From contig BTRK01000003.1 of the NCBI GenBank assembly GCA_036245805.1, positions 5,022,001 through 5,086,000 of the forward strand: a DNA stretch of 64,000 bases, given 5' to 3'. The notes under the pieces were generated by a model that ran no database searches, was not told where the DNA came from, and was given only the letters and a program-made list of their open reading frames with translations. The stretch comes from Pristionchus mayeri (Eukaryota > Nematoda > Chromadorea > Rhabditida > Neodiplogasteridae). Below, piece after piece: positions 34,136 through 47,202 of the stretch. Each line of letters opens with the position of its first letter. The first letter of the stretch is position 1. The position numbers and the translations under genes were made by a program.

Positions 34136-37100
34136 ATCTTCCGAATTATGGAATTGCTTCTAGATTACGCCATAAATCTGTCGAGGTTTCAACTATTGCG
34201 GATCATGCGACGTCAACAAAGTCATTCAGCTGGCAAATTCAGAAGCCATCATATACCAAATGCCAACTGACCTATCGAAATTATCGAATCCACTTATGAA
34301 TCGTTTTTCGTCATATTATGGTTGTCGTATCTGTATCAAAGTATTTATATGCTAAAAATCAAAGAAATTAAAAAAAAAATTTTATCACAATTAGTTCATA
34401 ATTATTCGACAGTCATCAATTTCCACAATATTGAATGTTTCCTCTATGTTTTGCTCAGTCTGTCCAATGTCATACTTCATACAGATTTCCCTTACTCCGC
34501 ATCACCACTCGATATCCATTGAGTAGTTCTTGCCTGGAAGATAATGGATGAAGAAAGAGGAACAAAACTACGGCTATTATGAATATATTCATTCGTTGTT
34601 CATTCGAATATGGTTCGAAATAGACGTAATTTCGCGTTTTGATAACTATTGAGAAGTGAAAGGCACTTACAACCGCTGACTTCTGTTACGTCTACTTCCA
34701 ATTTCTTGCCGAGATTTCACAATGTTCCGGCTAGATTAATGCTGCTTCATTTTGGTTGATGATACTATCCTGCAAGAAAGCACATGCGAATCAAGCTATC
34801 AAGCTATATTATCGATGTCAGACGCAAACTAGACTACTTTTATGAGTTAGACCATTTTCCGGCTCATGGTCAGAACATGTCCAATGCAGATTTTGGAATC
34901 GCGCAATTGAATGAATGAATGCATTGTTCAAACTGGTACACTTACAGTGTCACAATATATCATAGAGGAAGACCTTCAAGTCATTCTGCTCCAGATTGTG
35001 CTCCTGAATGCCGATTACATTGGCGACTTTTGATTACTGAATGAGAGAGTTTATAATTGTTTTCTGAGAATTTCAAGCAAACTATTTTCGAAAACTATTT
35101 TCGAAACTATATTGTATCAATACCTTTTTGAGAATATTCTGAATATATGTGATATCACTCACCCAATTAGCATTTATAATTGCAGTTGTTGGCGAAAGCC
35201 AGAATTTCGCCTGCCGAGAGATTGTAGGCCTCTACAGAGCGACAAATTAAAAGTGTTTTGAGCAATTTTGGTAGAGCAAGACGGCAAATTAAAAAAAATA
35301 GATCCATACGTGCAATGCAGTTGAATCATACTGCATTCCGACTTATCAATAATTAACGAAGTGGTTAAGAAAGAACTACATTTGTAAGGACGAGTGGACG
35401 ATATAAGCGAATCTATACAGATTGAAAAGGGAATAATACAGATCAACGGTGACAAAGGAAGGATTAAATCAAGTATTTTGGTTGTAACTTCGGAGAATAT
35501 GATGTGAGAAGTGAGGATGGAGTAAAAGGAAAGGAGTAGTTCCGCTCCCTACTCTCATCTGTTTCTCTTCCTCCATCTTCGCTCTCCTTTTCACAGTCTC
35601 TCGCGCCGGCCATTCTCCATTTTCGCGCCCAAAACAGCGCGAGAGATCGCTCAGATTGGAGAGGCGGCGCGATACTAGGGATGACCTCGAAATGAGTGGC
35701 TTCGTTCAATCTACCTCCCTTTTGTTCAGTTAGATCACACCTGCCCATGTCTTTGTCTGAACCACAATGTGGCGGGTGCACCTCGGAGTTCAGAATAAAT
35801 CGTGCATAGAGGGGAGTAGCGCTTGAGGAACGGCATCGCGGTGCATTATTTCTACATATTCAATTGTCTGATCCAGTGTTGGGATAGCTGAATGAAGAGA
35901 CAGTGGAATGATTTATCAAAATCCACTGGGGTAGAAAAATCGGTCGATTCGGAAGAGTGTGGAAACAAATTTTGCGAGAATGGCAAACATTTCATACACA
36001 TAAATTGAATTTTTATCATGTTTATAATACAATTATTCTACTTGAACTTTAGAAAAAATTATAAAATTGAAAGTTTAATTTGCAGGCATGCCTTCTCCCA
36101 ATGTAATATTTCTGCAGGGTCTTTCCGCTTTTTCATTCGATCCAGATTCAATAGTTTTTACCTGAAAGCGAATAAATGTACAAATATCCGCGCTTGTATA
36201 AGTCACTATTGGAACGATTTGCTATGTAACCTATATTTGAACAATAACGCTTGATTCATGCTACAGACGCTTTCGCCTGGTGAGAGAGTATGCAGAAGGG
36301 TGAAGTCGTGGGATCGTTGTTGATTTGCAAGGACCTACAGCCTGCTATGACTACTTTCTCAATACATTTTTCGTCCTTTTGCCGAAATTTCTCTGTTATC
36401 CTGTCAAAACGAAACACTCATTCGTCGGCTGTCCTGGAATGACTCGTACATTATAAGATTCAGGGCATACTGCCAGTGATATCACTCACCAAATTACCAT
36501 TTGGCATTGTAGTTGGTGTATTCCAGAATTTTGCCCGTCGAGTGAACATAGATCCCTGCAAAAAAAAGTGTTCATTAGCAAAATAACAAAACAACATGAC
36601 ATAAATCCGTAACATAAACATTTATTTTTATAAAATTAAAATAGACAACATATGTATCGCGTACATTCGGAAAATGTATTAGGAATGTTGAACAAAGAAT
36701 GGCATCTGCGAACGAGAACACAGGGTTCTGACCCCCATTGCTCTCTCCAGATAAGGGTAGACAAAGGGATTACGATTTTGAATTTTCCCGCGAAACCCCG
36801 AACTGCAAAACGCGGGAATAGGCTGTTTGAAAGCACTTCCTTATTTGAGAACAGTCTGAAACATAAAACAAGTACCCCATTTTGGCCACTCTGGGCACAG
36901 TTGAATCTCATATTAAGCGTGAAACACAAATCAGCCTGGCCACTTTCGTGCATTGACAGGGAGATTCGAGGCAGGAAATTTTATGTTTCAGAGTTATTTC
37001 AAGTCTTCTGATTGCAGTTCGATTCAGATCCCTTCTCTGTCGGTCAAGAACGCTGTGAGAATGGAAATGCGCAGGTAGGAAAAGGAGAAAATGGAGAAAC

Positions 37101-37394
37101 ATAGAGCGAATGTAAAAATATCAAGAATTTGAATTAGAGCTTAGATTTCAGTCAGAGCACTCGAGAAGGGAGTAAAAGCCATTATTGAAATAGAGAGGGG
37201 GATACCCAGAGGGGGAGAGATGGTGGCCATTCTCCTTTCCCCTTCTCACACATCTGGCTTTTTTTCTCTATCTCCTCCCACCACTTTGTCTTTCTCACCT
37301 GCGCAGCTTAGATCGGTGAAGAGAAAGACAGAAGGGGTGGGCACACCCCGTCAAGAGGGGAGTAGATGGGTGAGACACTATTCCGAGGACTTTT
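34136..37394. other. Gene-poor stretch with a pair of paralogous exon-like pieces
   Basis: On the minus strand 35250-35166 and 36560-36497 are similar exon-like segments. The second reads G-I-Y-V-H-S-T-G-K-I-L-E-Y-T-N-Y-N-A-K-W before GTAATTTGG, faintly like a C-type lectin W-x-N segment. No disulfide-forming frame could be extended, so this is not called a gene. 35550-35660 contains hairpin-forming GCGC-rich sequence similar to 29440-29475. Elsewhere nothing is seen. Confidence 0.3.
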
Positions 37395-38215
37395 CGTTAT
37401 ACACGCTCAATCGAGTGATGATATGATGTATATATTGAAGAGATCGTGGCACCGATTGCCAAACTGTAGCTGAAGGGCGTGTCCACTGGTCTGACTGATA
37501 TGTCTGTATCTTTGTAAACTAAGGGATCATAAGAGGGCAAGGGGCACACCATAGCTGCCTACGCCACTGGTAAACCCATGACCCCATTCGTCGATTTTCA
37601 GTGACTGACAAGACGCCGCCAGCGCTGGGCAGCTAGGAGTTACGCATATTCTTCCGGTCGGTCGAACGGCTGTAATGTGTGAAAATAAAGAGAAATCTGT
37701 TTCAATTTGCCAAGTTCGCTAGAACAACAGGCATATCAAACGCAAAAAAAGGAATATTTTTTTCACGTTTATTGCGCAATCAATTACTCTTTATCTCTTT
37801 TGTGCGCGCGAAAATGGCCAAGAAATCACTGAGATTGGATACTTTCCTAGTTCATGCCTTGTGACTACACAAGTAAGAGAACGGTGGGATAGGGTGGATA
37901 AATCGCACAATTCGGTAATAGAGGGCTGACAAACGATAAATTAGAATCTTGATTTTGCATACTCAATAGAGTGATCAGATAGTGTTTCGAATGAAGAGTT
38001 CGTGGTTTCGTTTGCAAAATTATAAATGAAACTGTGGCTTGTCTGACTAATCTGACTATTTATTTGGACACTAAGGTATCATGGGAATGATGTTTCGCAC
38101 AGTCTTCAGGCCGGTCGAACGGCGGTGCGGAAAACGAACAGACGTATACTCCTTTACTAACATCAAAAGCAGAAACTAAATATTGCATCGCGTTTGTTGC
38201 GCAATTATTCACAGT
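37395..38215. repeat. Diverged tandem duplication, offset about 550 bp
   Basis: 37395-37810 and 37965-38215 align in order: CTCAATCGAGTGATGA with CTCAATAGAGTGATCA, CTGTAGCTGAAGG with the matching region, 'CTGACTGATATGTCTGTATC' with 'CTGACTAATCTGACTATTTA', CGGTCGAACGGCTGT with CGGTCGAACGGCGGT, and TTTATTGCGCAATCAATT with TTTGTTGCGCAATTATT. The divergence is high, so the event is old. No coding potential recognised. Confidence 0.6.
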
Positions 38216-38569
38216 TATACAATTTTAACCACATCACATGATAAATTCATCTTGTCATATGTTCGCTTAGTGCGCAATTCGTAATTCGAACTGCATCGAA
38301 CATCTCTTGCTGCAAGAGAATCGTGCATCATCATGGATAAGGGATCATGAGAAGAAAAGGAGAGGATTGTTGAATGCATATCGCATACTTCGATAACTGA
38401 ATTCGAAAACAAATTCACGCACAATTTCGCGTTCGATACTATTGCAATCATAACACTTACAATGTTTGTATTATTAATTTCTTGAATACATTAGATCCCA
38501 TAAACTGCATCGTGAATACGATAGTTGTATGTTTAGAATTAATGTGTATTCAATACAATATGGTCACGA
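38216..38569. other. Left flank of the palindrome
   Basis: No feature is seen. The sequence ends against the left arm at 38570 with no terminal repeat, and it shares nothing with the right flank after 56179. Confidence 0.5.
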
Positions 38570-38759
38570 TATACTAAAAATTTGGTACAATGCGGTTGTT
38601 GTCGTAGGGAATAATATTCCTATTTTAAGGATTATCACCACATGCAATTATAAATCTTGCATGAATTATTACATCCTTCGCGATGATCATGGGCCGGGCG
38701 AAATCATGCGGGCAGGGCGAAACAAGCTGGACGAAATCATCCGCCTTTCCTTGATTTAC

Positions 38760-38783
38760 CTTACGAGAGAATCCGTTTCCCAT
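38760..38783 (-). pseudogene. Orphan first exon of the F-box-like gene
   Basis: Mirror of 55966-55989: ATG, six further codons giving G-N-G-F-S-R-K, and the GTAAAT donor. The palindrome border at 38570 cuts the following intron, so no exon 2 is present. It marks the left arm as the copy and not the source. Confidence 0.8.
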
Positions 38784-39121
38784 TTTGAACTCTGAATAGT
38801 GTATTAGCTATTGGACATATTAAATTAACCGTAAAACGCTAAACAAAACTTTCCCAAACACAGTATGCAGACTAAAGCACCATACAAAAGCAGCGTCTTA
38901 TGAGAAATTTTGAGCGTTGTTCTATTATTTCCTCTCTGGTGTGTCTATTTCCAACCACACCACATTCACAGGAACGGAACCTAATTCACAATTTTACGCA
39001 TGCCTGATCAAACAATAGTTTATTTTTTTCCTGCGGAGATTTTCGAAATGCCACTTGGAACACGCCCCCCTTCACTACTGCTTCCAAGACACAAATGGCT
39101 TCTCAAAAAATGCCAATGCAG

Positions 39122-39276
39122 ATTAGGGTTCCGGAATTGGGCGTAATTGGGCATCTTTTGAATCATTTTCAGATATGTTTCGTGTGTGCTATATGTGTAT
39201 ACCATATATTGTACATGAAACATATCCGAAAATGATTCAAAAGATGCCCAATTACGCCCAATTCCGGAACCCTAAT
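39122..39276. mobile_element. Palindromic MITE (ATTAGGGTTCCGGAATTGGGC family), left arm
   Basis: A near-perfect hairpin with 70-bp arms: ATTAGGGTTCCGGAATTGGG at one end and its complement at the other, and an inner ATATGTTTC repeat. A second, more diverged member of the family is at 44577-44721, and a very diverged one near 3845-3960. Confidence 0.85.
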
Positions 39277-39420
39277 GCAGATAACTGGCTCAACATTTAT
39301 GCTGACGCTGATGCAATATTTTCAAATCTCAAAGTTTCACAACATGTTTATCATCTTAACAATCATCATAAACAACATACATTTATCACAAATGAAAGGA
39401 GAGAAATTTTACTAATCAGT

Positions 39421-42400
39421 TTACCCTTCCTCGTCAAATTCCTCATCATCACTCAAATTATCTACTCCTTCCTCATCCTCATCCACTTCGTTCACTATCT
39501 CCCCCTCAATTCCATCCCCTTCGTCCTCCTCTTCAATTTCATTTTCATCTGATTCAGTCTCATCCGAGTTGATATCTTCTTCATAATCTGTCCTCGTTTT
39601 CTTGTTCGTATTTCCATTGATATGGGCGATTAAATCTGAATTTAATTTTAAACTAGAAATGGACAGGAACAGTTGTAATATCCAATTAGAGTAAGGATAC
39701 GAATAACGATAAGGAATAATGATTCCAATAAGGATAATGAATAAGCAAGTAAGAATAATAAAAAATCTAACCCTTCGCAGGATTGAACACTCCTGCAGTA
39801 TTCTTCTCGCACACTTTGCACCTCTTGCTCTTCTTGAAGGCAGTGATTGCACAATGCTCGCAGAAGAAGTGTTTGCACCTAGATGGTAAGAAAATTAGCC
39901 ATCATGTTAGCACTTATCGAACACTATTTGTGCAGATTTCACTACTGATTATTTCACTATGAACCTATCAGACCGATCAAAGATCACGCAAAATGAAGAA
40001 AGCAATTTCTTGCAGAACGCCGCAACCACTAATTGTCAACTTTCTGAACAAAAATTGCATTTCTGCTTCCCTGGTGAGAGAAATGTAGATTATAAGAGTG
40101 ACTATCTGAGAGGATTAAGCATGTGCCGTACAACGAAAAATAAAGTCTCAATTTGAAGATTGTTCTAGGGGTAACTTTTCGCGTAGAGAGTTCGAAAATC
40201 TACCTTAGAAAGCCGTATCTCTGACCTCTCATTTCCTGTGTCGCGCTATACCTGGGTGGTCTGTTTTTGTAACTTTTGAACGGCTCATCCAAACTCCATA
40301 AATGAATAGTAATTCTGAAATATCTCGACGAAATAAGCATTTCTACTGTTAGAAGTGAAGAGCTTACTCATCTGAGAAAAAAGTTTAGGCCATTTGAATT
40401 CTAAAAATTGGTGAACTGACACCTTATCCTCGGAATGCCCCTTTTTGAACATGTTCATTGGATTCCACGTGAAAAGTTACCCCTAGGTGCATCTTTTCGC
40501 TCCAAAAGAGCGGGATGCATGGGGTTTCCCGCTTCGAGGGAAATGAAGTTATGTAAAATATCAGTATAAATATTGATTTTTCAGGCAAAACATCGTGATT
40601 TCAGATCACTATTGAACAAATATTTACTATTCAAGAATGCAGAAGTGTGATTTGAAAATACGGAGTTTCGCTCATTCTTAAAAATCGATTTTTTCATCTT
40701 CGAAAAATCTCCATTTTGAACTTTAAAAATGCAATAGAAATCTCGCAAGTTCAAAGTATTTCGTATAATATGTACCGAAATAAATGAGAAAAAGTTGTTC
40801 AGAGGCTCTCACAAATTGTGATTTTTGAAATATTCTTGCAAGAAAATGCGATTTTTAAGTTTCCGTATTAGAAGTAAATTGTATTTCGAAAGCATTTTCG
40901 TAAATTTTTGAGAAATGTTCACGTATTAATATTTTTAAATACGAGTTTTGTCGATGTAGGTTTTGCGTTGTCTTTCAAATTTCGATTTGCACATGATACA
41001 AAATTTTGATATTTTTTGAATCGCTGAAATTTGAAATAACGAACATATTTTCCAATCACCTTATATGCCAAAATATTTTTAGGCCTGAATTTAGTCGAAT
41101 CCCCTCGAAAATACATCTACGCGAAAAGTTACCCCTAGAACAATCTCCAAATTGAGACTTTATTTATCGTTGTACGGCACATAGGTGAAATTGCTAAGTT
41201 GTCTCAGATAGTCACTCATAACTATAGCATCGGTCCTAGTTCATACCTGGTAACAACTGGATTCGTGAATGCTCCCTCGCAGATGGGACAGCTTTCGGGG
41301 AATGATTCATCCTCCTCGTCCGATATCTCGTAGGTCTCTTCTTGTTCTGTCTTTCCTCTGCAATACCATTCTATCCAAAACTTCACTTTGTCTATTGTAT
41401 CTATAAAGACGCACACAAAATGTGTATTTATCTGTTTTTTTCAGGTAGAGTAGCGAGATACTATTGGAAAAGGGGAGAGCGTGATATCGTTTCTCGAATT
41501 TAACTGACTGTTTACTGACTGTTTTAAATATACTGACTGTTTTATATCCCGCTCCAGTTGCCAACTCTGCTTGTAGTCACCACGACAAAAATTGCATTTC
41601 GGCTTCCCTGGTGAGAGAAATGTAGATTATAAGAGTGACTATCTGAGAGGATTAAGCATGTGCCGTACAACGAAAAATAAAGTCTCAATTTGAAGATTGT
41701 TCTAGGGGTAACTTTTCGCGTAGAGAGTTCGAAAATCTACCTTAGAAAGCCGTATCTCTGACCTCTCATTTCCTGTGTCGCGCTATACCTGGGTGGTCTG
41801 TTTTTGTAACTTTTGAACGGCTCATCCAAACTCCATAAATGAATAGTAATTCTGAAATATCTCGACGAAATAAGCATTTCTACTGTTAGAAGTGAAGAGC
41901 TTACTCATCTGAGAAAAAAGTTTAGGCCATTTGAATTCTAAAAATTGGTGAACTGACACCTTATCCTCGGAATGCCCCTTTTTGAACATGTTCATTGGAT
42001 TCCACGTGAAAAGTTACCCCTAGGTGCATCTTTTCGCTCCAAAAGAGCGGGATGCATGGGGTTTCCCGCTTCGAGGGAAATGAAGTTATGTAAAATATCA
42101 GTATAAATATTGATTTTTCAGGCAAAACATCGTGATTTCAGATCACTATTGAACAAATATTTACTATTCAAGAATGCAGAAGTGTGATTTGAAAATACGG
42201 AGTTTCGCTCATTCTTAAAAATCGATTTTTTCATCTTCGAAAAATCTCCATTTTGAACTTTAAAAATGCAATAGAAATCTCGCAAGTTCAAAGTATTTCG
42301 TATAATATGTACCGAAATAAATGAGAAAAAGTTGTTCAGAGGCTCTCACAAATTGTGATTTTTGAAATATTCTTGCAAGAAAATGCGATTTTTAAGCTTC

Positions 42401-43459
42401 CGTATTAGAAGTAAATTGTATTTCGAAAGCATTTTCGTAAAATTTTGAGAAATGTTCACGTATTAATATTTTTAAATACGAGTTTTGTCGATGTAGGTTT
42501 TGCGTTGTCTTTCAAATTTCGATTTGCACATGATACAAAATTTTGATATTTTTTGAATCGCTGAAATTTGAAATAACGAACATATTTTCCAATCACCTTA
42601 TATGCCAAAATATTTTTAGGCCTGAATTTAGTCGAATCCCCTCGAAAATACATCTACGCGAAAAGTTACCCCTAGAACAATCTCCAAATTGAGACTTTAT
42701 TTATCGTTGTACGGCACATAGGTGAAATTGCTAAGTTCTCTCAGATAGTCACTCATAACTATAGCATCGGTCCTAGTTCATACCTGGTAACAACTGGATT
42801 CGTGAATGCTCCCTCGCAGATGGGACAGCTTTCGGGGAATGATTCATCCTCCTCATCCGATATCTCGTAGGTCTCTTCTTGTTCTGTCTTTCCTCTGCAA
42901 TACCATTCTATCCAAAACTTCACTTTGTCTATTGTATCTATAAAGACGCACACAAAATGTGTATTTATCTGTTTTTTTCAGGTAGAGTAGCGAGATACTA
43001 TTGGAAAAGGGGAGAGCGTGATATCGTTTCTCGAATTTAACTGACTGTTTACTGACTGTTTTATATATACTGACTGTTTTATATCCCGCTCCAGTTGCCA
43101 ACTCTGCTTGTAGTCACCACGATCGTGAATAAATTTGCATGATTCTGAAATTGCCTTGTCAGTATATAAAACAGCGTATTCAGTACAAACTAGGAGTGGC
43201 TTCTCAAAGAATAAATCTTTGTAAGTTATTTCAAAGAAGGCCTCGTTGACTAGTTGCTCATTTTCTGTACAAATGTTGCATTTCTCTGTAATCCATCCCA
43301 TCAATAATTTATACCTCCGAAGGTACGGACACCGGTTTCTTTGTAGTCCTTGCAGATATTAGGGTCGAAGTCCATCCGCACACTTTGACGGAGGAATTTA
43401 GAAGCACGTACGGGGCCGGTTTGGCTTCGTTTGGTTGCACGGTTTGAAGACGAGGACAT
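39421..43459 (-). CDS. RNF113/Cwc24-like CCCH and RING protein, left-arm copy
   Basis: Mirror image of 51290-55328. Five exons by symmetry: 43315-43459, 43046-43144, 42784-42937, 39772-39878 and 39421-39635. The 239-residue product has the family motif C-K-D-Y-K-E-T-G, then C-K-F-I-H-D-R-x-D-Y-K of a CCCH finger, and a complete RING. As on the right, the CCCH finger has Arg where its second Cys should be. Members of this family act in the spliceosome and as E3 ubiquitin ligases. Extra copies of exon 3 and part of exon 2 come from the 1537-bp tandem duplication. If transcribed, this copy and its mirror could give complementary RNA. Confidence 0.7.
40165..41138. mobile_element. TIR element, CTAGGGGTAACTTTTCGCG family (left arm, unit 1)
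   Basis: The ends CTAGGGGTAACTTTTCGCGT and ACGCGAAAAGTTACCCCTAG are perfect complements. An internal copy of the same end lies at about 40471-40487, so the element may be a nested or composite pair. Same element at 41702-42675, 52074-53047 and 53611-54584, and shorter relatives at 63070-63399 and within 28488-28665. It sits in an intron of the RNF113-like gene. No transposase. Confidence 0.85.
41702..42675. mobile_element. TIR element, CTAGGGGTAACTTTTCGCG family (left arm, unit 2)
   Basis: Copy of 40165-41138 carried by the 1537-bp tandem duplication, with the same perfect terminal inverted repeats. Confidence 0.85.
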
Positions 43460-44008
43460 CTGAAGCGCTAACTTTTCAATTGAAAAATAGTAATAAAGAC
43501 CAAAACGATCATATCGTATATTTTTGCACACTCTATCGGGGGTTAGATTTCTCCTTACACAATGCAATTATGGGCAAATATGAAAAGTGTAGTTGCCAGG
43601 GACATTGAACGAGGTGGTAATGAAATGATAAAAGTTGAACCCGCATTCGAATCGATTTCAGAACAGTACCGAATAGCCACTTAGTAAGCATCAGATATGC
43701 GTTCCCATCGAATTGTATGAAGTGTGCCAATTCATCTTTAGATAAGTACTCACCCTATATAAAGGGGGTTACTCGGTAAGCATTGTCATGGGTGTGGAGT
43801 ACTGCTTGTAGTATTCGTTAAGCGGGTAGGATGGACAAAGGAGTGTTGCTCATAACTCTTTATTCACAAAAGATGTTTCGGGATATCGGCCCATCATCAG
43901 TCATGGATCACCCTATTAATGCTAAACTCTCGCACACTACTAATCGCGAAATATATTGTATCATAAGGTACAAAATAAAATTTGGGCTGAGTGTGGGTAT
44001 AATAAATT

Positions 44009-46931
44009 CTACGCCGTGCACACGCACGAGTACGAGAGCGCGCCGTTGTTCGCAGCAGCAACAGTGAAGAAGTTTGTCGTTGCCGTGCCAACCATCGTCC
44101 TGAAAAAGCCAGATTTTTGCAGATCGGAGTGCACTTAGGTCCCCGAAACGCCACTTCTAATGATACAAGCATGAACTAAAATGCAACTATAAGTGCTGAA
44201 AATATGTTTGTACTCCCATGATGATCTTAAAAATGCAATTATCTCTGAAAACATACGGCGTGAGCGCAGTAGTGCCCGCAGCCTCGGTGTACAGGGTGAT
44301 CGTGCATTTGTCAGCAGCGAACGCGCGCGAAAGCTGAAATATTGATTTTTATAAATGCTAATATTAAATTATGTCTCACCGTAGTAGTACCGGCAACTGC
44401 GCCAGAAGCGACGGCCGTACCGGGGGCGGTGGTCCTGTGTATGATCATTACTTTTGAATCATGAACAGTTTGACGATATGCATCAAATTATTCAAACATA
44501 TCAATAGATGTGTGATTGTAGTACCACTACTTGTTATGCAGGACTTTGTGTTGTTTCCTTAGGATCAATTAGTTGTGTTCCGAAATTGGGCGTAACTGGA
44601 CGTCTTTTGAATAAATTTGCAGATATGTTTCATGTGCGTTATATGTGTATACTATTGTACCTGAAACATATTGGAAAAAGATTCAAAAGATTCCCAATTA
44701 CGCCCAATTCTCGAATCCTATCAATTACCTGTTAGATGGTGTTCCTCGAGCGAAGGTCGTGCCAGTCAACGTGTACAGCGCGCAGTCGGCATTGGGTGTC
44801 TAAAGAAAATTTAAATTTAAAATGAGGAGACGGTATTGGAATTGAAAAGCACGTGATTCAACACATCGTGATGTAAAAACATCATTTCAAAACTTTGTGA
44901 TTCAAAAAGAAAAGATGACTCACGATCTCGAACGCGCAAGTCTTCGCGCAGTAGAGCGTCTTCTGTGCTTTAGTGACGGTAGTGCTCGCGCAATAGGCGA
45001 TGGTAGCGTCAGAGGACCAGCGCGCGCAACTGAAAACAATAATCAATTAGACTTCGTCAAGACATTCTTCAAATATTGTGTTTTCAAGAAATATTTTTCA
45101 TCTATTCAGTCCAAAGGCGTACCTCGATTCTCGCGCAACTTAAATGGTATTGCAATGACAATGTCGTTTGTTACTTCGCATTTCCATCCGTGGCCACAGT
45201 AGGAGTAGTAGTTGTCGCCGAGGCGCACGTCTTACAGCAGAACTGGTTCTTCATTGCCGGTGAGTTTGCGGTGCTGGTGCAGAAACCGTCTGCTGCCCAC
45301 GATGCGCAACTGAAAATTATGTTGAAATAAAAATTACGTGTATAGGCCAATTGTTACGCACTAAAAACAATGCATTCTTGCGAACAATGCCAATTTTACT
45401 TCACCATGACCGTGTTGCGGAATAACCGAAAAAAAATACTCACTTGGCATTGTTATCTACGCAAGTAACTGTCGATCCTCCGCCCGCTGCAGTCTGTGTT
45501 CCATTACGGAAACAGAAGCCACATCTGCAATATGATTGATATTGCCAGCTCCTATATTTGAGCCTAAGTGTAAGTTATTCGAAGGGGTTTCTAAAATGTT
45601 GTATTACAAACGATCGTATTGTTAGCTCTTTTTGGACCATCAGCTTTTGCATTTAAAGAGAAACCCATAAGTTATACACTAAAATATGAGCCCGATTCAC
45701 TAAGAGTCGAACAAAATGCGGAACAGTGTTTTTACGAAAACATTTGAGAAGGGGTTCTCGAGGGTGCTGATCACGATGGTCAATTTCATTATGCGTCATC
45801 TCGATCGGTTAAGCCAGGCTGCTTGCAGGCTTCATCTATAGTTCAGCTCATAACTCGGGAACCGAATTATGAATCATCTCCATACTTTCACAGAGGTTGT
45901 ATTAGTTTACTATGAATCCATCGATACCGAATTTGCTTATTTTGAAAATTGGTAAATATGCGCAAACATAGTTCCCGAATATAAGGAAAAAATCAAATAT
46001 ACGAATTATATGAGCAGATGCGCCTTGCTCTGCCGATCATTTTTCGTATGCATAGTGTAGGGCTAAAGTTCTGCTCCCTTAAGTTGAAATTATTTTTCTG
46101 ACTTATTTAGGTTCTCTTGCCGCGCAGATTGCGCCATAGATTCTGAAATGGAATGAGTTTCACTTTTAAAATCGTGCAAACAAAGGAAATTAATCTCATT
46201 TCTCTTTCTCTGGCGCAATCTGCGCGGCAAGATAGCAACAATTAGTCTGACAAATAAATGTAACTTAAGGGGGCAGAACTTTAGCCCTATACTATGCATA
46301 CGAAAAATGATCGGCAGAGCAAGGCGCATCTGCTCATATAATTCGTATATTTGATTTTTTCCTTATATTCGGGAACTATGTTTGCGCATATTTACCAATT
46401 TTCAAAATAAGCAAATTCGGTATCGATGGATTCATAGTAAACTAATACAACCTCTGTGAAAGTATGGAGATGATTCATAATTCGGTTCCCGAGTTATGAG
46501 CTGAACTATAGATGAAGCCTGCAAGCAGCCTGGCTTAACCGATCGAGATGACGCATAATGAAATTGACCATCGTGATCAGCACCCTCGAGAACCCCTTCT
46601 CAAATGTTTTCGTAAAAACGCTGTGCCAGACTCTGTGGGATATTGTTCGATTCTTAGAGAATCGGGCTCATATACTGACCCCACTCCGCAGTACAACTTT
46701 CTCATCTCCATCGAAGCAGCGGTATTCGTACAGTAGCCATTGGCTATCCACTTGGGGCATCTGTAAATTGTCGTTTAGTATCAAGTTTTAAATCTTTTGA
46801 ATCACTTGTATATCACATAATTATCCAAGAATAGTGCCGATCACTTACGACGAAGAGTCAGCTCCGGTGCATTGCGAGAAGACTGCATGGAAGAGAGCGA
46901 GGAGGAGTGCAGAGAGAAGGAGAGACTGCAT
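44009..46931 (-). CDS. ShKT-domain secreted protein, left-arm copy
   Basis: Mirror image of the gene at 47818-50740, with nine exons by symmetry. The product (259 residues) has a signal peptide, three Cys-rich ShKT-like modules and a Thr/Ala-rich C-terminal region with four more Cys. The first two introns include a foldback element (45684-46673). The start codon faces that of the right copy, 886 bp away, giving a head-to-head pair. The coding sequences appear identical. Confidence 0.7.
44577..44721. mobile_element. Palindromic MITE, diverged member (left arm)
   Basis: Imperfect hairpin with ends TTCCGAAATTGGGCGTAA and TTACGCCCAATTCTCGAA, related to the element at 39122-39276. Located in an intron of the ShKT gene. 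Its mirror is 50028-50172. Confidence 0.75.
45684..46673. mobile_element. Foldback element with about 460-bp arms (left arm)
   Basis: Mirror of 48076-49065. The ends are ATATGAGCCCGATTC and its complement. It lies in intron 2 of the ShKT gene, so the palindrome arm holds a smaller palindrome inside it. Confidence 0.85.
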
Positions 46932-47202
46932 GATTGAGTGAATTCAAGGCTTCTAATGCAGGTTTTTATAGTCGTTGAAGCATGATGTTTGCACTAGCCA
47001 AATCGGCTAACGCTCACTCCAATTCATCCAATCTCTCGACGGTCAGGCATAGCGATAGATCAAGTGAAATAATGATAGCGATCGCATTTTTGTATCATGA
47101 AGTTTGTCCAGATTGGAGGAAGTCGGAAACGGAGGGTGGAAGTCGGAAACGGAGGGTTTATTTGTCTTTCGTGCATCCATGAATATTGAGGAGAACTATG
47201 AA

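Larger units (their letters stand above)
40048..43121. repeat. 1537-bp tandem duplication inside the RNF113-like gene, left arm
   Basis: Units 40048-41584 and 41585-43121 are nearly identical, and start at ACAAAAATTGCATTTC. Each holds exon 3 (minus strand), a truncated or full exon 2 and one TIR element (40165-41138 and 41702-42675). The full exon 2 exists only in the unit next to exon 1. Exon 3 duplicates share splice sites, but two in series would break frame (phase 2 end, phase 1 start), so only one can be used at a time. Confidence 0.9.
38570..47202. repeat. Palindrome, left arm (8633 bp)
   Basis: Every base position x here pairs with position 94749 minus x in the right arm, with no net length change over 8633 bp. 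At least eight single-base differences are visible, for example near 39203, 40872, 40910, 41205, 41319, 41389, 41636 and 47070, giving about 99.9% identity. It carries a minus-strand copy of exon 1 of the F-box-like gene, the RNF113-like gene and the ShKT gene. The left border is at 38570 inside what would be intron 1 of the F-box-like gene. The rest of that gene is missing here, which suggests this arm is the derived one. Confidence 0.97.

Noticed and set aside
36018..36254. Retroelement C-terminal fragment
   Set aside because: A vague resemblance to CR1 ends, but no conserved block could be placed.
36497..36560. C-type lectin gene
   Set aside because: One segment looks lectin-like, but no Cys framework or adjoining exons could be read.
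39421..39852. Acidic open frame (mirror 54897-55328) as a separate gene
   Set aside because: Its open 5' part overlaps RING exon 4 in another frame, and only the acidic 3' part is the true last exon of the RNF113-like gene.
46090..46329. Protein genes within the foldback elements and their mirrors
   Set aside because: Both strands are open because of the symmetry, and no domain is present.
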